Origin: a virus | DNA length: 33,396 nucleotides | Virus record (IMG/VR): IMGVR_UViG_3300037961_000180 | Location: 1-33,396 of that record | Direction: 5' to 3' (one strand) | Shown: in pieces, positions 21,901 through 29,206 of the stretch | Numbering within the stretch: the first letter of the stretch is position 1 | How the letters are laid out: each line of letters begins with the position of its first letter | Position numbers and translations under genes: made by a program | Notes under the pieces: generated by a model | Told to the model about the DNA's origin: nothing | Seen by the model: only the letters and a program-made list of their open reading frames with translations | The model's database searches: none

Positions 21901-22029
21901 ACCTTTGATTGGCTTTAAACTACCGTCTAACCACCGCACCAAGCTTCCATCACGCCACCGATTTGACGCCTCGAACTCTGTGCCGTTTCTATAAAATCCA
22001 GCGGGTAATTTTAAGGGTACTAAAGGCAT
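18991..22029 (-). CDS. P22 gp10-like tail nozzle protein with large nested insert
   Basis: A 1012-residue tail protein. Residues 1-165 and 680-1012 form the conserved part (KGWTTRKAAF; KVQWCDKENNTQW; QRVGTNCGAVSRLSAVATDQ; WWFYCSSGST), about 500 residues, close to P22 gp10 (472), which closes the portal channel and leads to the needle. The middle is an insert. ELVTNGDYATDASWNKGTNW (168-187) starts, and FDIDNISL (670-677) ends, a carbohydrate-binding-module-like domain. Within this are three ~70-residue tandem repeats (203-273, 281-353, 480-548), each with a FIVSATANTFKLAATSGGSA-type core, and a cupredoxin-like domain (370-475). Coupled by TAATG on both sides. Confidence 0.8.
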   Translation of the reverse strand: MPLVPLKLPAGFYRNGTEFEASNRWRDGSLVRWLDGSLKPIKGWTTRKAAFANNPVRGMHSWQSNDGTAWVAGGSHDQLVGMTGAGICYDITPDDLAAGREDAAVNTGYGFGFYGIGYYGQPAAVTSDSVPQEATTWQLDNFGENLVGLHNDDGRLWEWDLTTTVGAELVTNGDYATDASWNKGTNWSISGGVAAYAQYKPLFDADDTAIVDVANDTITITGHDFADGDEVTYVVPTGQTAIDGLTNGTNYFIVSATANTFKLAATSGGSAINLLANKQVTFDADDNAVKDVTNNKIVTSNTFSNGDKVTYSNGSGTDIGGLVNNTNYFIINASGTEFQLAATSGGAAIDLTADLNVSFDPNGASVSPTTNTVTVANVGGANRFHFNGVTAPVLTLIRGTTYTFDMSDASNSGHPLVFQNGGASYTTGVTTTGTAGTSGASVTFAVPANAPASGLAYVCSVHGAGMGNTITTVAASAVAPIDYNTETITIAGHGLANGNEVTYSNGGGTNIGGLTTGTNYFVVGATTDTFQLAATSGGSAINLTAPAGSLGTNHSFDLDIGSSHVIRQDIGSTHQLQRLNFGNLDQTVSGLVVTPDIQDSYDVTVDLIDPNDDSDASTVPNVKIKVTGTTSTTVHVHETLAVGSNIFRFGADDTAVKIEIIPQAYNTPNFDIDNISLKKKTVAEPIANAPINNKGLVVTEERFIFALGAGGNSRKVQWCDKENNTQWTPAATNEAGDIELATSGQIMCGVRTRGVTLIITDTDAHMAQYIAPPYVYSFQRVGTNCGAVSRLSAVATDQGAFWYGQENFHYFDGNSVQTLNCDVHDYVFNDFNQAQQSKVWGMVNGANNEIWWFYCSSGSTEIDRYVAYDFKDNHWLIGNLSRTSGVSRGVFAYPFMAKHGAKTDIMNHEIGFNYEGSSIFCETGPVSIVNGDQVAKVTEVITDEKTQGDVDLKFKTRFHPNDTERTFGPFNPSNPTSVRFTGRQVKMRVEGDQATDWRVGVMRLDVKAGGRR
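20605..20922 (-). other. Cupredoxin-like domain inside the nozzle protein
   Basis: Residues about 370-475 of the nozzle protein. The strand pattern TLIRGTTYTFDMSDASNSGHP, VTFAVPANAP and AYVCSVHGAGMGNTI resembles a small blue-copper (plastocyanin-like) domain. Candidate ligands are H414, C459, H462 and M466, giving C-x2-H-x3-M near the end, close to the C-x2-H-x4-M of plastocyanin. It sits between the second and third copies of the ~70-residue repeats. Similar C-x-x-H-x-x-x-M segments occur in marine phage fibre proteins, so this may be a structural fold, metal-bound or not. Confidence 0.6.
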
Positions 22030-23159
22030 TATGTTGTAGCTCCGTAAATTGTACCGTTGTTAGTTATACTATAGCTATATCCGTTGTCCTCGATTGCTTT
22101 GCCACCAGCGCCACCGCTTGCACCTCTACCAGAACCACCAGAAGCTCCCCAGCCGCCGCCGCCACCGCCGCCATTATATAATCCGCCAGCGTATTGACCT
22201 GCGGTTATTCCTGCGCCGTTACCAGCGTTTCCAGCACTACCCCCTGCACCACCAGACGCAGAGTTACCCGTAGCCCCAGTATGACCATTAGTATTACCTG
22301 ACCAGTTTTGGCTGCTATCTGTAGCATGAAAGTAAGAATAATAACCACCAATTCCAGGTAAAATTCTACCACCACCACCGCCTGGAGCGCCACCATTTTG
22401 AGCATTTGAGTGTCCGTGACCGCCGCCACCGCCTGAACCACCGCCCCAAGCTGCGGCTTGATTGCTACCATAGTAACTATTTGTAATACTTCCACCTGAG
22501 GCGTTGAGAACACCACCGTTAGATGTGCTGTTGCCTCCTCCACTGCCACCGCCAGCGCCGCCCCCACCGCCAGCTACTTTTACATTGTTAGTGTCTGCAA
22601 AATAGCGACCACCGCCACCACCGCCGCCTCCACCAGCTATGTAAGCGCCAGAGTTTAGAATGATGCTTACGCCTGATGATGTTATGCTAATTGCATTACC
22701 ACCGTTTTGACCGTTTGTAGCAGATCCACTATTTACTGCGTCACTTCCTGTGTACCATCCACCATTTCCACCTCTACCAATAACTTTGCCACTTATATTA
22801 ACAGTGCAAGGTATGTCTACAATCAAAGCAGGAGTGGAAATACTATCTGACCATACCCAAAGATTAGAAGGTACATTAAGAGTACCGCCAGATGAAATGT
22901 ATGTAGATGCAGTAATTTGTTTTAATTGAGCCTGCCCATTAATGGTGCTTCCGCTTGTAGGCAGATCAACTTCAGATGCAGCGCCGTAATAATCTGCAAA
23001 ATCTGTCTCGCTTCCTAAAGTAGAATTAATTGTTCTTCCTGCGGCTGCTTGCAAGCCTCTAATATCAGTGTCATTCATACTGGCTGTAGTACCAGAAGTG
23101 CCTCCTGCCTCTACATGGATGTCGTTAAGACTTATAGCACCGCTAGTTTGAAGAGCCAT
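22029..23159 (-). CDS. Glycine-rich tail fibre/adhesin
   Basis: A 376-residue protein. The N-terminal 60 residues (SLNDIHVEAGGTSGTTASMN, then DIRGLQ, FADYYGA) are a small attachment module used by many marine phage fibres. Residues about 60-150 are a strand-rich shaft. The remainder is extremely Gly-rich (runs of GG and GGGG with Asn/Ser), a pattern of polyglycine-II sandwich adhesins such as the S16 gp38 tip. It should bind a cell-surface receptor, and the Gly-rich loops would be variable. It shares TAATG with both neighbours. Confidence 0.75.
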   Translation of the reverse strand: MALQTSGAISLNDIHVEAGGTSGTTASMNDTDIRGLQAAAGRTINSTLGSETDFADYYGAASEVDLPTSGSTINGQAQLKQITASTYISSGGTLNVPSNLWVWSDSISTPALIVDIPCTVNISGKVIGRGGNGGWYTGSDAVNSGSATNGQNGGNAISITSSGVSIILNSGAYIAGGGGGGGGGRYFADTNNVKVAGGGGGAGGGSGGGNSTSNGGVLNASGGSITNSYYGSNQAAAWGGGSGGGGGHGHSNAQNGGAPGGGGGRILPGIGGYYSYFHATDSSQNWSGNTNGHTGATGNSASGGAGGSAGNAGNGAGITAGQYAGGLYNGGGGGGGWGASGGSGRGASGGAGGKAIEDNGYSYSITNNGTIYGATT

Positions 23160-23635
23160 TAGACACTACCGTAAGCTGTTACGTTTCCTGTGACCGTTAA
23201 ATTACCACTAGCATCTAGCTTCATTTTATTTGTGCCACCTGTTGCAAAATATAAAACACCGCCGCTTTCTGTTATTTTCCAGTTACCAAAAACAACACCG
23301 CCAGAACTATCATATACGACAGCTTTATTATTGACGACTGTTCCCGCCGCAGCGCCATCGAGTAAATCAAATTCCGTAGATGAAACGCCTGTCGCTCTTA
23401 AATCTTTTGCATAATTTAAATCGTCATGCGTACCAGTAAAACCATTTATTTTATTTAGCTCTGCCGCCGTTGTCGTAACAGTAGTGCCGTTTATTTTTAA
23501 TGCGCTTAAATCAGGCGATACAGTGCCAGACGTACCATTAACTGTATCTTGTACAGCCGTTAGCGCCGTATTGATTGTCTGACCCCATGTGTCCTGACTA
23601 CCACCCACTGTTGGAAGTGTTAAATTTAAAGCCAT
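23159..23635 (-). CDS. Tail fibre protein with TAAELN-type module
   Basis: A 158-residue fibre. The N-terminus (LPTVGGSQDTWGQTINTALTAVQ) is the common trimerising start of marine phage fibres, followed by TTAAELNKINGFTGT and EFDLLDGA repeats typical of phage shaft regions, and a strand end (KMKLDASGNLTVTGNVTAYG). AGGAG before ATG 23635 gives the start. It lies next to the Gly-rich adhesin and is probably its base or partner. Confidence 0.7.
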   Translation of the reverse strand: MALNLTLPTVGGSQDTWGQTINTALTAVQDTVNGTSGTVSPDLSALKINGTTVTTTAAELNKINGFTGTHDDLNYAKDLRATGVSSTEFDLLDGAAAGTVVNNKAVVYDSSGGVVFGNWKITESGGVLYFATGGTNKMKLDASGNLTVTGNVTAYGSV

Positions 23636-23666
23636 TATAATCTCCTATTTATTAACACATATCATG

Positions 23667-24308
23667 TTATGCCGCTTCCGTCCATGTCTCAGATGGTGTG
23701 TCGGTTGTTTCTGTCCATATTTCTGCACCAACAGAAATTTCTGTGTAAATTTCGTCTGGCACACTAATTTCAGAAAATGGAAAACGTGCCGTTCCTATAT
23801 CTACTAGCCCTGCACTTACTGGATTTGCTGAGAAAACAATAGTTAGCGTAAGTGTGCCTGTTCCTATCGTCGGATTGCCAGTGTCAACAGTTGCCGCTAC
23901 TAAATTGTGCGTCTGCGTTATTGTTGGGCTGCCAACAGTTGGGTTTTGCGTAGCTACGTTAGTGCCGACTAAATTGTAACTTACGCTTGCTGTTGGGCTT
24001 GCTATGGAAACTGCGCCGCTATCTACGTTTGTTCCTACAAGCTGATAATCATGGCTAAATGTAGCTGTCGCTATGTCTACCGCACCAGTATTTACTGCGG
24101 CAGGAGCAAAATATAATCCATAAAGTAAGGCGGCTGCATCTATTCGTACAGAACCAGATATAACGTCTGGTGGATCAAAGCTTTCAATCTCCACCATAAC
24201 GGCATTTGGTACTGTAGGTGCGTTTGCCGTGTAAACAGGGGTTAGGCTGTATTTAACAATGCCTACGTCTGCAATAGACGCTCCTGCTATAGGGGCAAAA
24301 CCTAGCAT
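23667..24308 (-). CDS. Tail protein with five 23-residue repeats
   Basis: A 213-residue protein. The N-terminus MLGFAPIAGASIADV resembles the start of a common marine phage tail protein group. Residues 65-179 are five tandem repeats of 23 residues, with starts at 65, 88, 111, 134 and 157; each carries a V-x-x-G-x-V/P-x-I-type core. The end is Thr/Glu-rich with Trp (EIYTEISVGAEIWTETTDTP, then SETWTEAA). The repeats should build a regular beta solenoid or a row of beta hairpins in a fibre shaft. No receptor-binding domain was recognised. Confidence 0.65.
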   Translation of the reverse strand: MLGFAPIAGASIADVGIVKYSLTPVYTANAPTVPNAVMVEIESFDPPDVISGSVRIDAAALLYGLYFAPAAVNTGAVDIATATFSHDYQLVGTNVDSGAVSIASPTASVSYNLVGTNVATQNPTVGSPTITQTHNLVAATVDTGNPTIGTGTLTLTIVFSANPVSAGLVDIGTARFPFSEISVPDEIYTEISVGAEIWTETTDTPSETWTEAA

Positions 24309-24491
24309 CTAGTCGGCCTCTGCTATGGTGTTACCCTCTGCCACCCATTCTTGTATTGATTTCCAATGACGGTTGCCCTCAACACCTACTGGTATGTAAA
24401 CAGTGCCTTCACCTTCAATCTCCGCTTTTACAACAGCATTAACGTCTGGCATTTCTGGATTACAAATATATTTAGCTGAAGTAAAATTCAT
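24309..24491 (-). CDS. Small tail-region protein
   Basis: A 60-residue protein beginning MNFTSAKYICNPEMPDVNAV. It contains KAEIEGEGTVYIPVGVEGNRHWKSIQEWVAEGNTIAEAD; short proteins with this YIPVDPxNRHYxxIQEWVAEGN pattern occur in many marine phages beside fibre genes. It probably assists fibre assembly or caps a fibre. It is coupled to the next gene with no gap. Confidence 0.65.
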   Translation of the reverse strand: MNFTSAKYICNPEMPDVNAVVKAEIEGEGTVYIPVGVEGNRHWKSIQEWVAEGNTIAEAD

Positions 24492-25523
24492 TTAAAACTC
24501 CGCATCTGCATTTATCGAACAATTTTGACCAAAATATAAACCAACAGAAATGCCATTACTGGTAAAAGAGCTATGTGGATAAGTGTTTATTCTTATGCTT
24601 TGAGTGCTAGACGCACTTGTTCCACCATACTGAGTTCCATTACCACTGCTCGTGCCTAGCCATGTATTATGATTGTACAGACTAAAAGTATCATTTGTTA
24701 CAGCATCATTAGTACCTGTGTTATTAGTTCCTGTAAAAGTTACGGAAGGTACTGTTCTCATTTTTTCTGGCAAACTAAAATGCGTGCTTGTCACATTACT
24801 ATAACTCCAACACGCATAACCATGAACTGGTCCTTCTATTTTGGCATAATACCTTTGACACTTGGATAGGGTGGTTGTTATATTTTCATACTCGAATGGC
24901 GAAGCCTGTGACCCAACTTCTAGCATCAATCCTGTTATATCAAGCTGCCAAGCATTTGTGCTTGTATCAGCATTAGGCTGTAATATAGCAATATCATATC
25001 TTGCATTAACTGAAGTTAGAGAAACGCTACTAGCGGTAGCAGTATCAAACGTTATTGCATACTTTGCCCAACTAGAAGTTATTGTTAAACTCTCTGACGC
25101 TCCATCATCTTGATTTGAACCGTCATACCAATAATGTGGAACTACAAAAGACCCTCCAGCTGGATTTGTACCCTTTGCCCAAAAAGATAATGTTAGTTTT
25201 TTACCTTGAGCGTGAAGAATGTCAGCGGCTTCTACATTATAATAAAGTCCAGCATTATTGTTTCCTGCACTTAAATCTAATCTTAAATATTTATCAAAAC
25301 CTGTTGTCGATCTATCAGAAGCCGACATAGTTTGTTGGCTCATTGTTCCTGTTCCACCAGATAAAGCAAAACGCATACGGTCAACCGAACCTATTGCAGG
25401 GTTTGCATTTGATTGCGAAGTGCCACGCTGTGCTACCTCCATAGCCCCATTTATAATAAGGTTCCTGTTCCCAAGCTGTCCTTCGCTAGGAAGATTGTCG
25501 GCAAGTTTTCGTGCGTTGCTCAT
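24492..25523 (-). CDS. Tail fibre protein with a carbohydrate-binding-like domain
   Basis: A 343-residue fibre. Residues 1-35 carry the widespread segment EGQLGNRNLIINGAMEVAQRG. Residues about 36-215 look like a jelly-roll carbohydrate-binding domain (YYNVEAADILHAQGKKLTLSFWAKGT, WQLDITGLMLEVGSQASPFEY), common in marine phage receptor-binding proteins. The C-terminal part after YYAKIEG is strand-rich and variable. It likely recognises cell-surface sugars. It starts 9 bases after the C1q-like fibre gene. Confidence 0.75.
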   Translation of the reverse strand: MSNARKLADNLPSEGQLGNRNLIINGAMEVAQRGTSQSNANPAIGSVDRMRFALSGGTGTMSQQTMSASDRSTTGFDKYLRLDLSAGNNNAGLYYNVEAADILHAQGKKLTLSFWAKGTNPAGGSFVVPHYWYDGSNQDDGASESLTITSSWAKYAITFDTATASSVSLTSVNARYDIAILQPNADTSTNAWQLDITGLMLEVGSQASPFEYENITTTLSKCQRYYAKIEGPVHGYACWSYSNVTSTHFSLPEKMRTVPSVTFTGTNNTGTNDAVTNDTFSLYNHNTWLGTSSGNGTQYGGTSASSTQSIRINTYPHSSFTSNGISVGLYFGQNCSINADAEF

Positions 25524-25532
25524 GTGTTCCTC

Positions 25533-26468
25533 CTAACCTAGTAAATATCCACCAAAAAAAGTGTATGCGCTTGATCCATAATAACCGCCTTGTTTATTTT
25601 CTACCCGAACTGCATCATTTGCTGACAAAGAAGCTATTGCTGTTATTGAGGTTGAACGATAGGTACTAGATGTATTTGGCCAACTTTCTTCTGTAACTGC
25701 GTATCTTGTACCGTTAATTTTCATATCTGCTCCTACATTCACTCCTGCTGCACTAAGCACAGTTGTAAACAAAAGATATTTACCTGCGATGGGGGCGGTA
25801 AAATTACCTGTGCTTGTACTATAGTGATTGCCCACATTTACATCTGCTGTATCAAAAACAATAGTTCCAGTAGTGCCGTGACCTCCAGTCCTTCTAGCAT
25901 GAAAACAAGGCTGATTAGGCATTGTCACACGGCCTGATGCATCAATCCTAAATCTTTCAGCCCCAGCGGTTCCATCATAAACAGTAAATGAACTATTTGC
26001 CCCTCCAATATCAACACCAGCATAATACGTTCTGTTTGCACTTTGGAAGTTCGTGCTTACGCTATTAGAGGCACTGCTTGTCTGCAATGTCATAGAGGAG
26101 TTACCAGAAGTTGATATTGACAAGACGCCACTCATAGTATCGCCAGTAGTGTTAACGTATCTTGTGTCGGCTGCACTTTTTGTATAGTGATCTGCGCTTT
26201 CAAAAGTTAGAAAAGCGGTGATAGTAACCTCATCTCCTACGGCTGCACCAGATCCAAGCGTTACCGTAGTTGTCGTCGCGGTATAGTCACTCTCTTCGAG
26301 CTTAATACCGTTCATATGAACCATAATATCTGACGGTGAACAGGCAAGCGTATTACCGTTTGCATCAGCGCCAGTGAAAGCTGTCTGATTAGCCGTGGCT
26401 GTATATGTAAAAATGTTAGCGGATTGTCTGCTAACTACCTTTGTTGGGCTACTACCGATATAAGCCAT
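25533..26468 (-). CDS. Tail fibre with N-terminal fibre module and C1q-like tip
   Basis: A 311-residue fibre with three parts: an N-terminal module (FTYTATANQTAFTGADANGN, MVHMNGIKLEESDYTATTTTV); a shaft start (RYVNTTGDTMSGVLSIS); and from about 185 a C1q/TNF-like jelly roll (FHARRTGGHG, NFTAPIAGKYLLFTTVL, YTFFGGYLLG). C1q-like tips are frequent receptor binders in phages. The N-terminal part matches the 28730-29197 gene product and the shaft plus tip match the 29207-29905 gene product, so this one protein carries both. Confidence 0.8.
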   Translation of the reverse strand: MAYIGSSPTKVVSRQSANIFTYTATANQTAFTGADANGNTLACSPSDIMVHMNGIKLEESDYTATTTTVTLGSGAAVGDEVTITAFLTFESADHYTKSAADTRYVNTTGDTMSGVLSISTSGNSSMTLQTSSASNSVSTNFQSANRTYYAGVDIGGANSSFTVYDGTAGAERFRIDASGRVTMPNQPCFHARRTGGHGTTGTIVFDTADVNVGNHYSTSTGNFTAPIAGKYLLFTTVLSAAGVNVGADMKINGTRYAVTEESWPNTSSTYRSTSITAIASLSANDAVRVENKQGGYYGSSAYTFFGGYLLG

Positions 26469-26477
26469 TTTAGTTCC

Positions 26478-26744
26478 TTACTCTGGTGGTGTGGCCTCTG
26501 CATTTGTTTCGGCGGCTGTTTGCACAACTCCTAAATCAAACGCTTGCGTTACTTGAGCATCTTCTCCAACAGCCAAAGCCACATTGTTAGCGTTGCAGTG
26601 AGCCACAAGCGCCGCAATAATTTCATCTTTAGCTATTCTAGCTCGATTGGTTAACGCATTGTCTGCCCAATCTTGCACACTAGCGGATGCATATTCTAAA
26701 CACTTATTTTCTGTGTCTGTTAAACTTACTGTAATATCTGGCAT
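26478..26744 (-). CDS. Small tail-assembly-associated protein
   Basis: An 88-residue, mostly helical protein: LTDTENKCLEYASASVQDWADNALTNRARIAKDEIIAALVAHCN. The N-terminal pattern (hydrophobic strand, then DWxxNAxTNRARIA helix) recurs in small phage proteins beside fibre genes. It is probably an assembly chaperone partner of the next gene product. The end is acidic and Thr/Pro-rich. Confidence 0.65.
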   Translation of the reverse strand: MPDITVSLTDTENKCLEYASASVQDWADNALTNRARIAKDEIIAALVAHCNANNVALAVGEDAQVTQAFDLGVVQTAAETNAEATPPE

Positions 26745-26753
26745 TTTAATCTC

Positions 26754-27140
26754 CTATGATGGTTTTGTAGGCCAAGTCACATCATCTAAAGATGTTGCAC
26801 TATCTGTTATGTCTCGAAGCGACTGACGGTAGGTTGTACGCTCAGAACTCATGGTGAGGTCACTAGACGCCCACCAATCTGTTTCTGCTAAACGTCTATT
26901 ACGTTCTTCACGAAGTAAGCGCATTGGCTCCGCATTGACTAACTCAGTTTTTTTAGCTGATACCGCCGACCAGGTTGTGCCAAAGTCATCAGGATTGTCA
27001 CTTTCTATAGCAGAACCGTTGCTATCTGCGCCTGTGACTTTGCGAAACATTTCGTTAAATTCTGCTTCTGAAGTGGGTTCGCCACGCAAAACCCATTCTG
27101 TTACGCCTAGTTCTGTTAATGCTGTTGCTATATCTGTCAT
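26754..27140 (-). CDS. Tail fibre assembly chaperone-like protein
   Basis: A 128-residue protein. The C-terminal half LREERNRRLAETDWWASSDL and YRQSLRDIT is the classic phage tail-assembly chaperone pattern (Phage_tail_APC type), as found in many fibre-assembly proteins. The N-terminal half has GVTEWVLRGEPTSEAEFNEMF. It probably helps the nearby fibres to trimerise and may be left off the virion. It lies 9 bases before the next helical protein gene. Confidence 0.75.
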   Translation of the reverse strand: MTDIATALTELGVTEWVLRGEPTSEAEFNEMFRKVTGADSNGSAIESDNPDDFGTTWSAVSAKKTELVNAEPMRLLREERNRRLAETDWWASSDLTMSSERTTYRQSLRDITDSATSLDDVTWPTKPS

Positions 27141-27142
27141 TT

Positions 27143-27661
27143 TTACTGTCCTATTTCATAAACTAACATTTGTGATGGTGCGCCATATTGATTTACTCTA
27201 GCTACTGCGTTGCCATTTGTTGTGGTTGAACAAAAAGATATATTATACGTTCTAGCAGATGTGCTTGATGCGCTTTCTATATAAGCTATGGTAGATTTTC
27301 CTATTCTTTGAGTAGAATCATTACTCATGTAAAGTTCATACTGACTGTCATATAAAAAGGTTGTTCCAGAAGCACCGCCATAAACTCCAAGACGTAAACC
27401 TCTGTCTGCGTGTGACCCATAGGTTTCTCCTGCAATTATACCCTGAATAAGAATTTTACTTGTTGCTAACTTAGGCGTCATTGTTATCGACAAACCAGTT
27501 ATATTTGCATGACTATTAGTATTATTGGTTTGTGCAGTTGAAGAGCTAGTTGCGTAATATGCTGCAATAATAGTGTTTGCTGTACTAAAACCTATGTCAC
27601 TTAAATTAGGAGACGCCCCTGCGGTGGTCTGTATCGTATCAACTTTAAGAATAGAACTCAT
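27143..27661 (-). CDS. Tail fibre protein (VDTI type, short N-module)
   Basis: A 172-residue fibre beginning MSSILKVDTIQTTAGASPNL. It is one of three consecutive paralogues; this copy lacks the IPSGQTLD segment of the others. The C-terminal part is a strand-rich jelly-roll-like tip (GLSITMTPKLATSKILIQGIIAG). ATGA overlap with the preceding gene. Probably a receptor-binding or accessory fibre. Confidence 0.7.
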   Translation of the reverse strand: MSSILKVDTIQTTAGASPNLSDIGFSTANTIIAAYYATSSSTAQTNNTNSHANITGLSITMTPKLATSKILIQGIIAGETYGSHADRGLRLGVYGGASGTTFLYDSQYELYMSNDSTQRIGKSTIAYIESASSTSARTYNISFCSTTTNGNAVARVNQYGAPSQMLVYEIGQ

Positions 27662-28215
27662 TGTTTAATCTCCAGCAATTCCATTAAGCTATGGTAATCA
27701 CCACCATTATAATCACCTATTCTCCACTCTACCTGACTACCATTATATAATCTTCCTTGTAACTTATAAGTTGTTGCAGATGTCGTATTAGGCGTATCTA
27801 TATATTGCGTAATAAAAGGTGGGTAGTGATCAGTAGTAGCCCAATTACTATTAAAATAGTTTTGCCATTTAGCATGATAGATTTGTGTGCCATCCCTTAA
27901 TATTCTATGATCTTGTGCAGAATTACCACTTTGACCACCTATTGTATTGTTTTGGCGTGTTTTAGAGAAAATACGAATGAGTATTTTTGAATTACTATAT
28001 TTTGGTGTGATACTTAAACTAAAACCACCACCATCAGTATAAGTTCCAGAATTAAAAGTTGTTGCAGCCGTTGGTTGAGTAAATAAATGCTGCACAACTT
28101 GACTTGCACTTGGCACAAGCGTTCCAGCACTTACGTCAAGCGTCTGACCACTAGGTATAACCACCCCATTGCCACTAGTCTTTTCGTTGATGGTGTCTAC
28201 CTTTAAGATGCTCAT
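27658..28215 (-). CDS. Tail fibre protein (VDTI type)
   Basis: A 185-residue fibre beginning MSILKVDTINEKTSGNGVVI and then PSGQTLDVSAGTLVPSASQVVQ, followed by a strand-rich tip (FSLSITPKYSNSKILIRIFS, ending HSLMELLEIKQ). The shared frame SGQTLD-ASxGxLxPA, then SITPKxSxSKILI, marks it as a paralogue of the genes on both sides. It shares TAATG with the upstream gene. Confidence 0.72.
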   Translation of the reverse strand: MSILKVDTINEKTSGNGVVIPSGQTLDVSAGTLVPSASQVVQHLFTQPTAATTFNSGTYTDGGGFSLSITPKYSNSKILIRIFSKTRQNNTIGGQSGNSAQDHRILRDGTQIYHAKWQNYFNSNWATTDHYPPFITQYIDTPNTTSATTYKLQGRLYNGSQVEWRIGDYNGGDYHSLMELLEIKQ

Positions 28216-28733
28216 TACGCTATCTCCATCAGGGTAAGATGACTTTGTGTATTATCTCCGTTGATATATACAGTGTTACCGTTACTAGATTTAAACCGTA
28301 TTTTATATTCAGTAGCAGAGGTTGTACTTGGTGAGTCAGTATACTGAATTTGAACATTTTCATACTCATTAGCTGCAGTATACATTAGAGTTGCGCCTTG
28401 ATGGTCACCTATTATCGTTCCCCCTCTACTAATAGCAAACATGGGAGAAGTCTGAGTTGCTCCCTTATAAACTTCATACATATTTGCAAAAATAAGTATT
28501 TTGCTAGAAGTTGATGCTGGAGTAATTGTTAAAGCCAAACCAGTATCAACTAAAGAAGTTGATGTTATGCCAAAAGAAGTATCGGTTGTCGTTGATAATA
28601 CCTGAATAACATGACCAGCTGGTGTGATTAATCCATTACTAGCATCAAGCGTCTGACCAGATGGGATAATAACTTTATTAGCATTACTGCCACTGCTAAG
28701 ACCTTTTAGGTTTTCTACATGTAACGTACTCAT
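28215..28733 (-). CDS. Tail fibre protein (VENL type)
   Basis: A 172-residue fibre. Begins MSTLHVENLKGLSSGSNANK and continues VIIPSGQTLDASNGLITPAGHVIQV, then a strand-rich tip ending SHLTLMEIA. It is clearly related to the next two genes through SGQTLDAS, ALTITPASTSSKILI and the LMEI end. The start overlaps the preceding stop by four bases (ATGA). Confidence 0.72.
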   Translation of the reverse strand: MSTLHVENLKGLSSGSNANKVIIPSGQTLDASNGLITPAGHVIQVLSTTTDTSFGITSTSLVDTGLALTITPASTSSKILIFANMYEVYKGATQTSPMFAISRGGTIIGDHQGATLMYTAANEYENVQIQYTDSPSTTSATEYKIRFKSSNGNTVYINGDNTQSHLTLMEIA

Positions 28734-29197
28734 ATAATTACCAAGTTTCCATTTACTGTAAGCGTAATATTAGACGCTATTGTTAAAGGCCCATTACAAC
28801 TAGCATTTTCAGTGCTTGCTATGGTTGTGTCTGTGGACATTGTTTGATCATTTGTTTGAAACAAAGCAGTCTTCATTGTGTTTTGCGTTGTGTCAAAAAG
28901 TGTAGCTCTAATGCTGCTTTGAAACGTGCCGCCTTGCGACAGGCTAGGGGCATCTGCAACGCTGAAAGTATTATGGCAAGTTATGGTTATTTCGTCATTT
29001 AGCGCAGCCGCAGTGCCTAGAACAACGGTAGTACCTGTTGAAGCTGTGTAATCCGCAGGCTGTAGCAAAATTCCGTTTTGATGGACTTCGACTTGCCCCA
29101 CATTATATACCGCATTGAACGTGCTTTGGGATGCAGTTGCCGTATAGGTGTAAACCCTTCTTGTGCCTTCAGTAAGTGTTTGTCCTATGTATGCCAT
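28730..29197 (-). CDS. Tail fibre N-terminal-type protein
   Basis: A 155-residue protein made mostly of the fibre N-module: RRVYTYTATASQSTFNAVYN, VEVHQNGILLQPADYTASTG and DEITITCHNTFSVADAPSL. The C-terminal 50 residues are a small strand-rich segment (TMSTDTTIASTENASCNGPL). Its N-module is the same as residues 15-90 of the 25533-26468 protein. It may be the proximal part of a fibre whose tip comes from a neighbouring gene. Confidence 0.7.
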   Translation of the reverse strand: MAYIGQTLTEGTRRVYTYTATASQSTFNAVYNVGQVEVHQNGILLQPADYTASTGTTVVLGTAAALNDEITITCHNTFSVADAPSLSQGGTFQSSIRATLFDTTQNTMKTALFQTNDQTMSTDTTIASTENASCNGPLTIASNITLTVNGNLVII

Positions 29198-29206
29198 GTG
29201 CTTATC

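Noticed and set aside
22205-22567. 120-codon minus-strand frame in another phase
   Set aside because: A shadow of the Gly-rich adhesin gene; GC-rich repeats keep alternative frames open.
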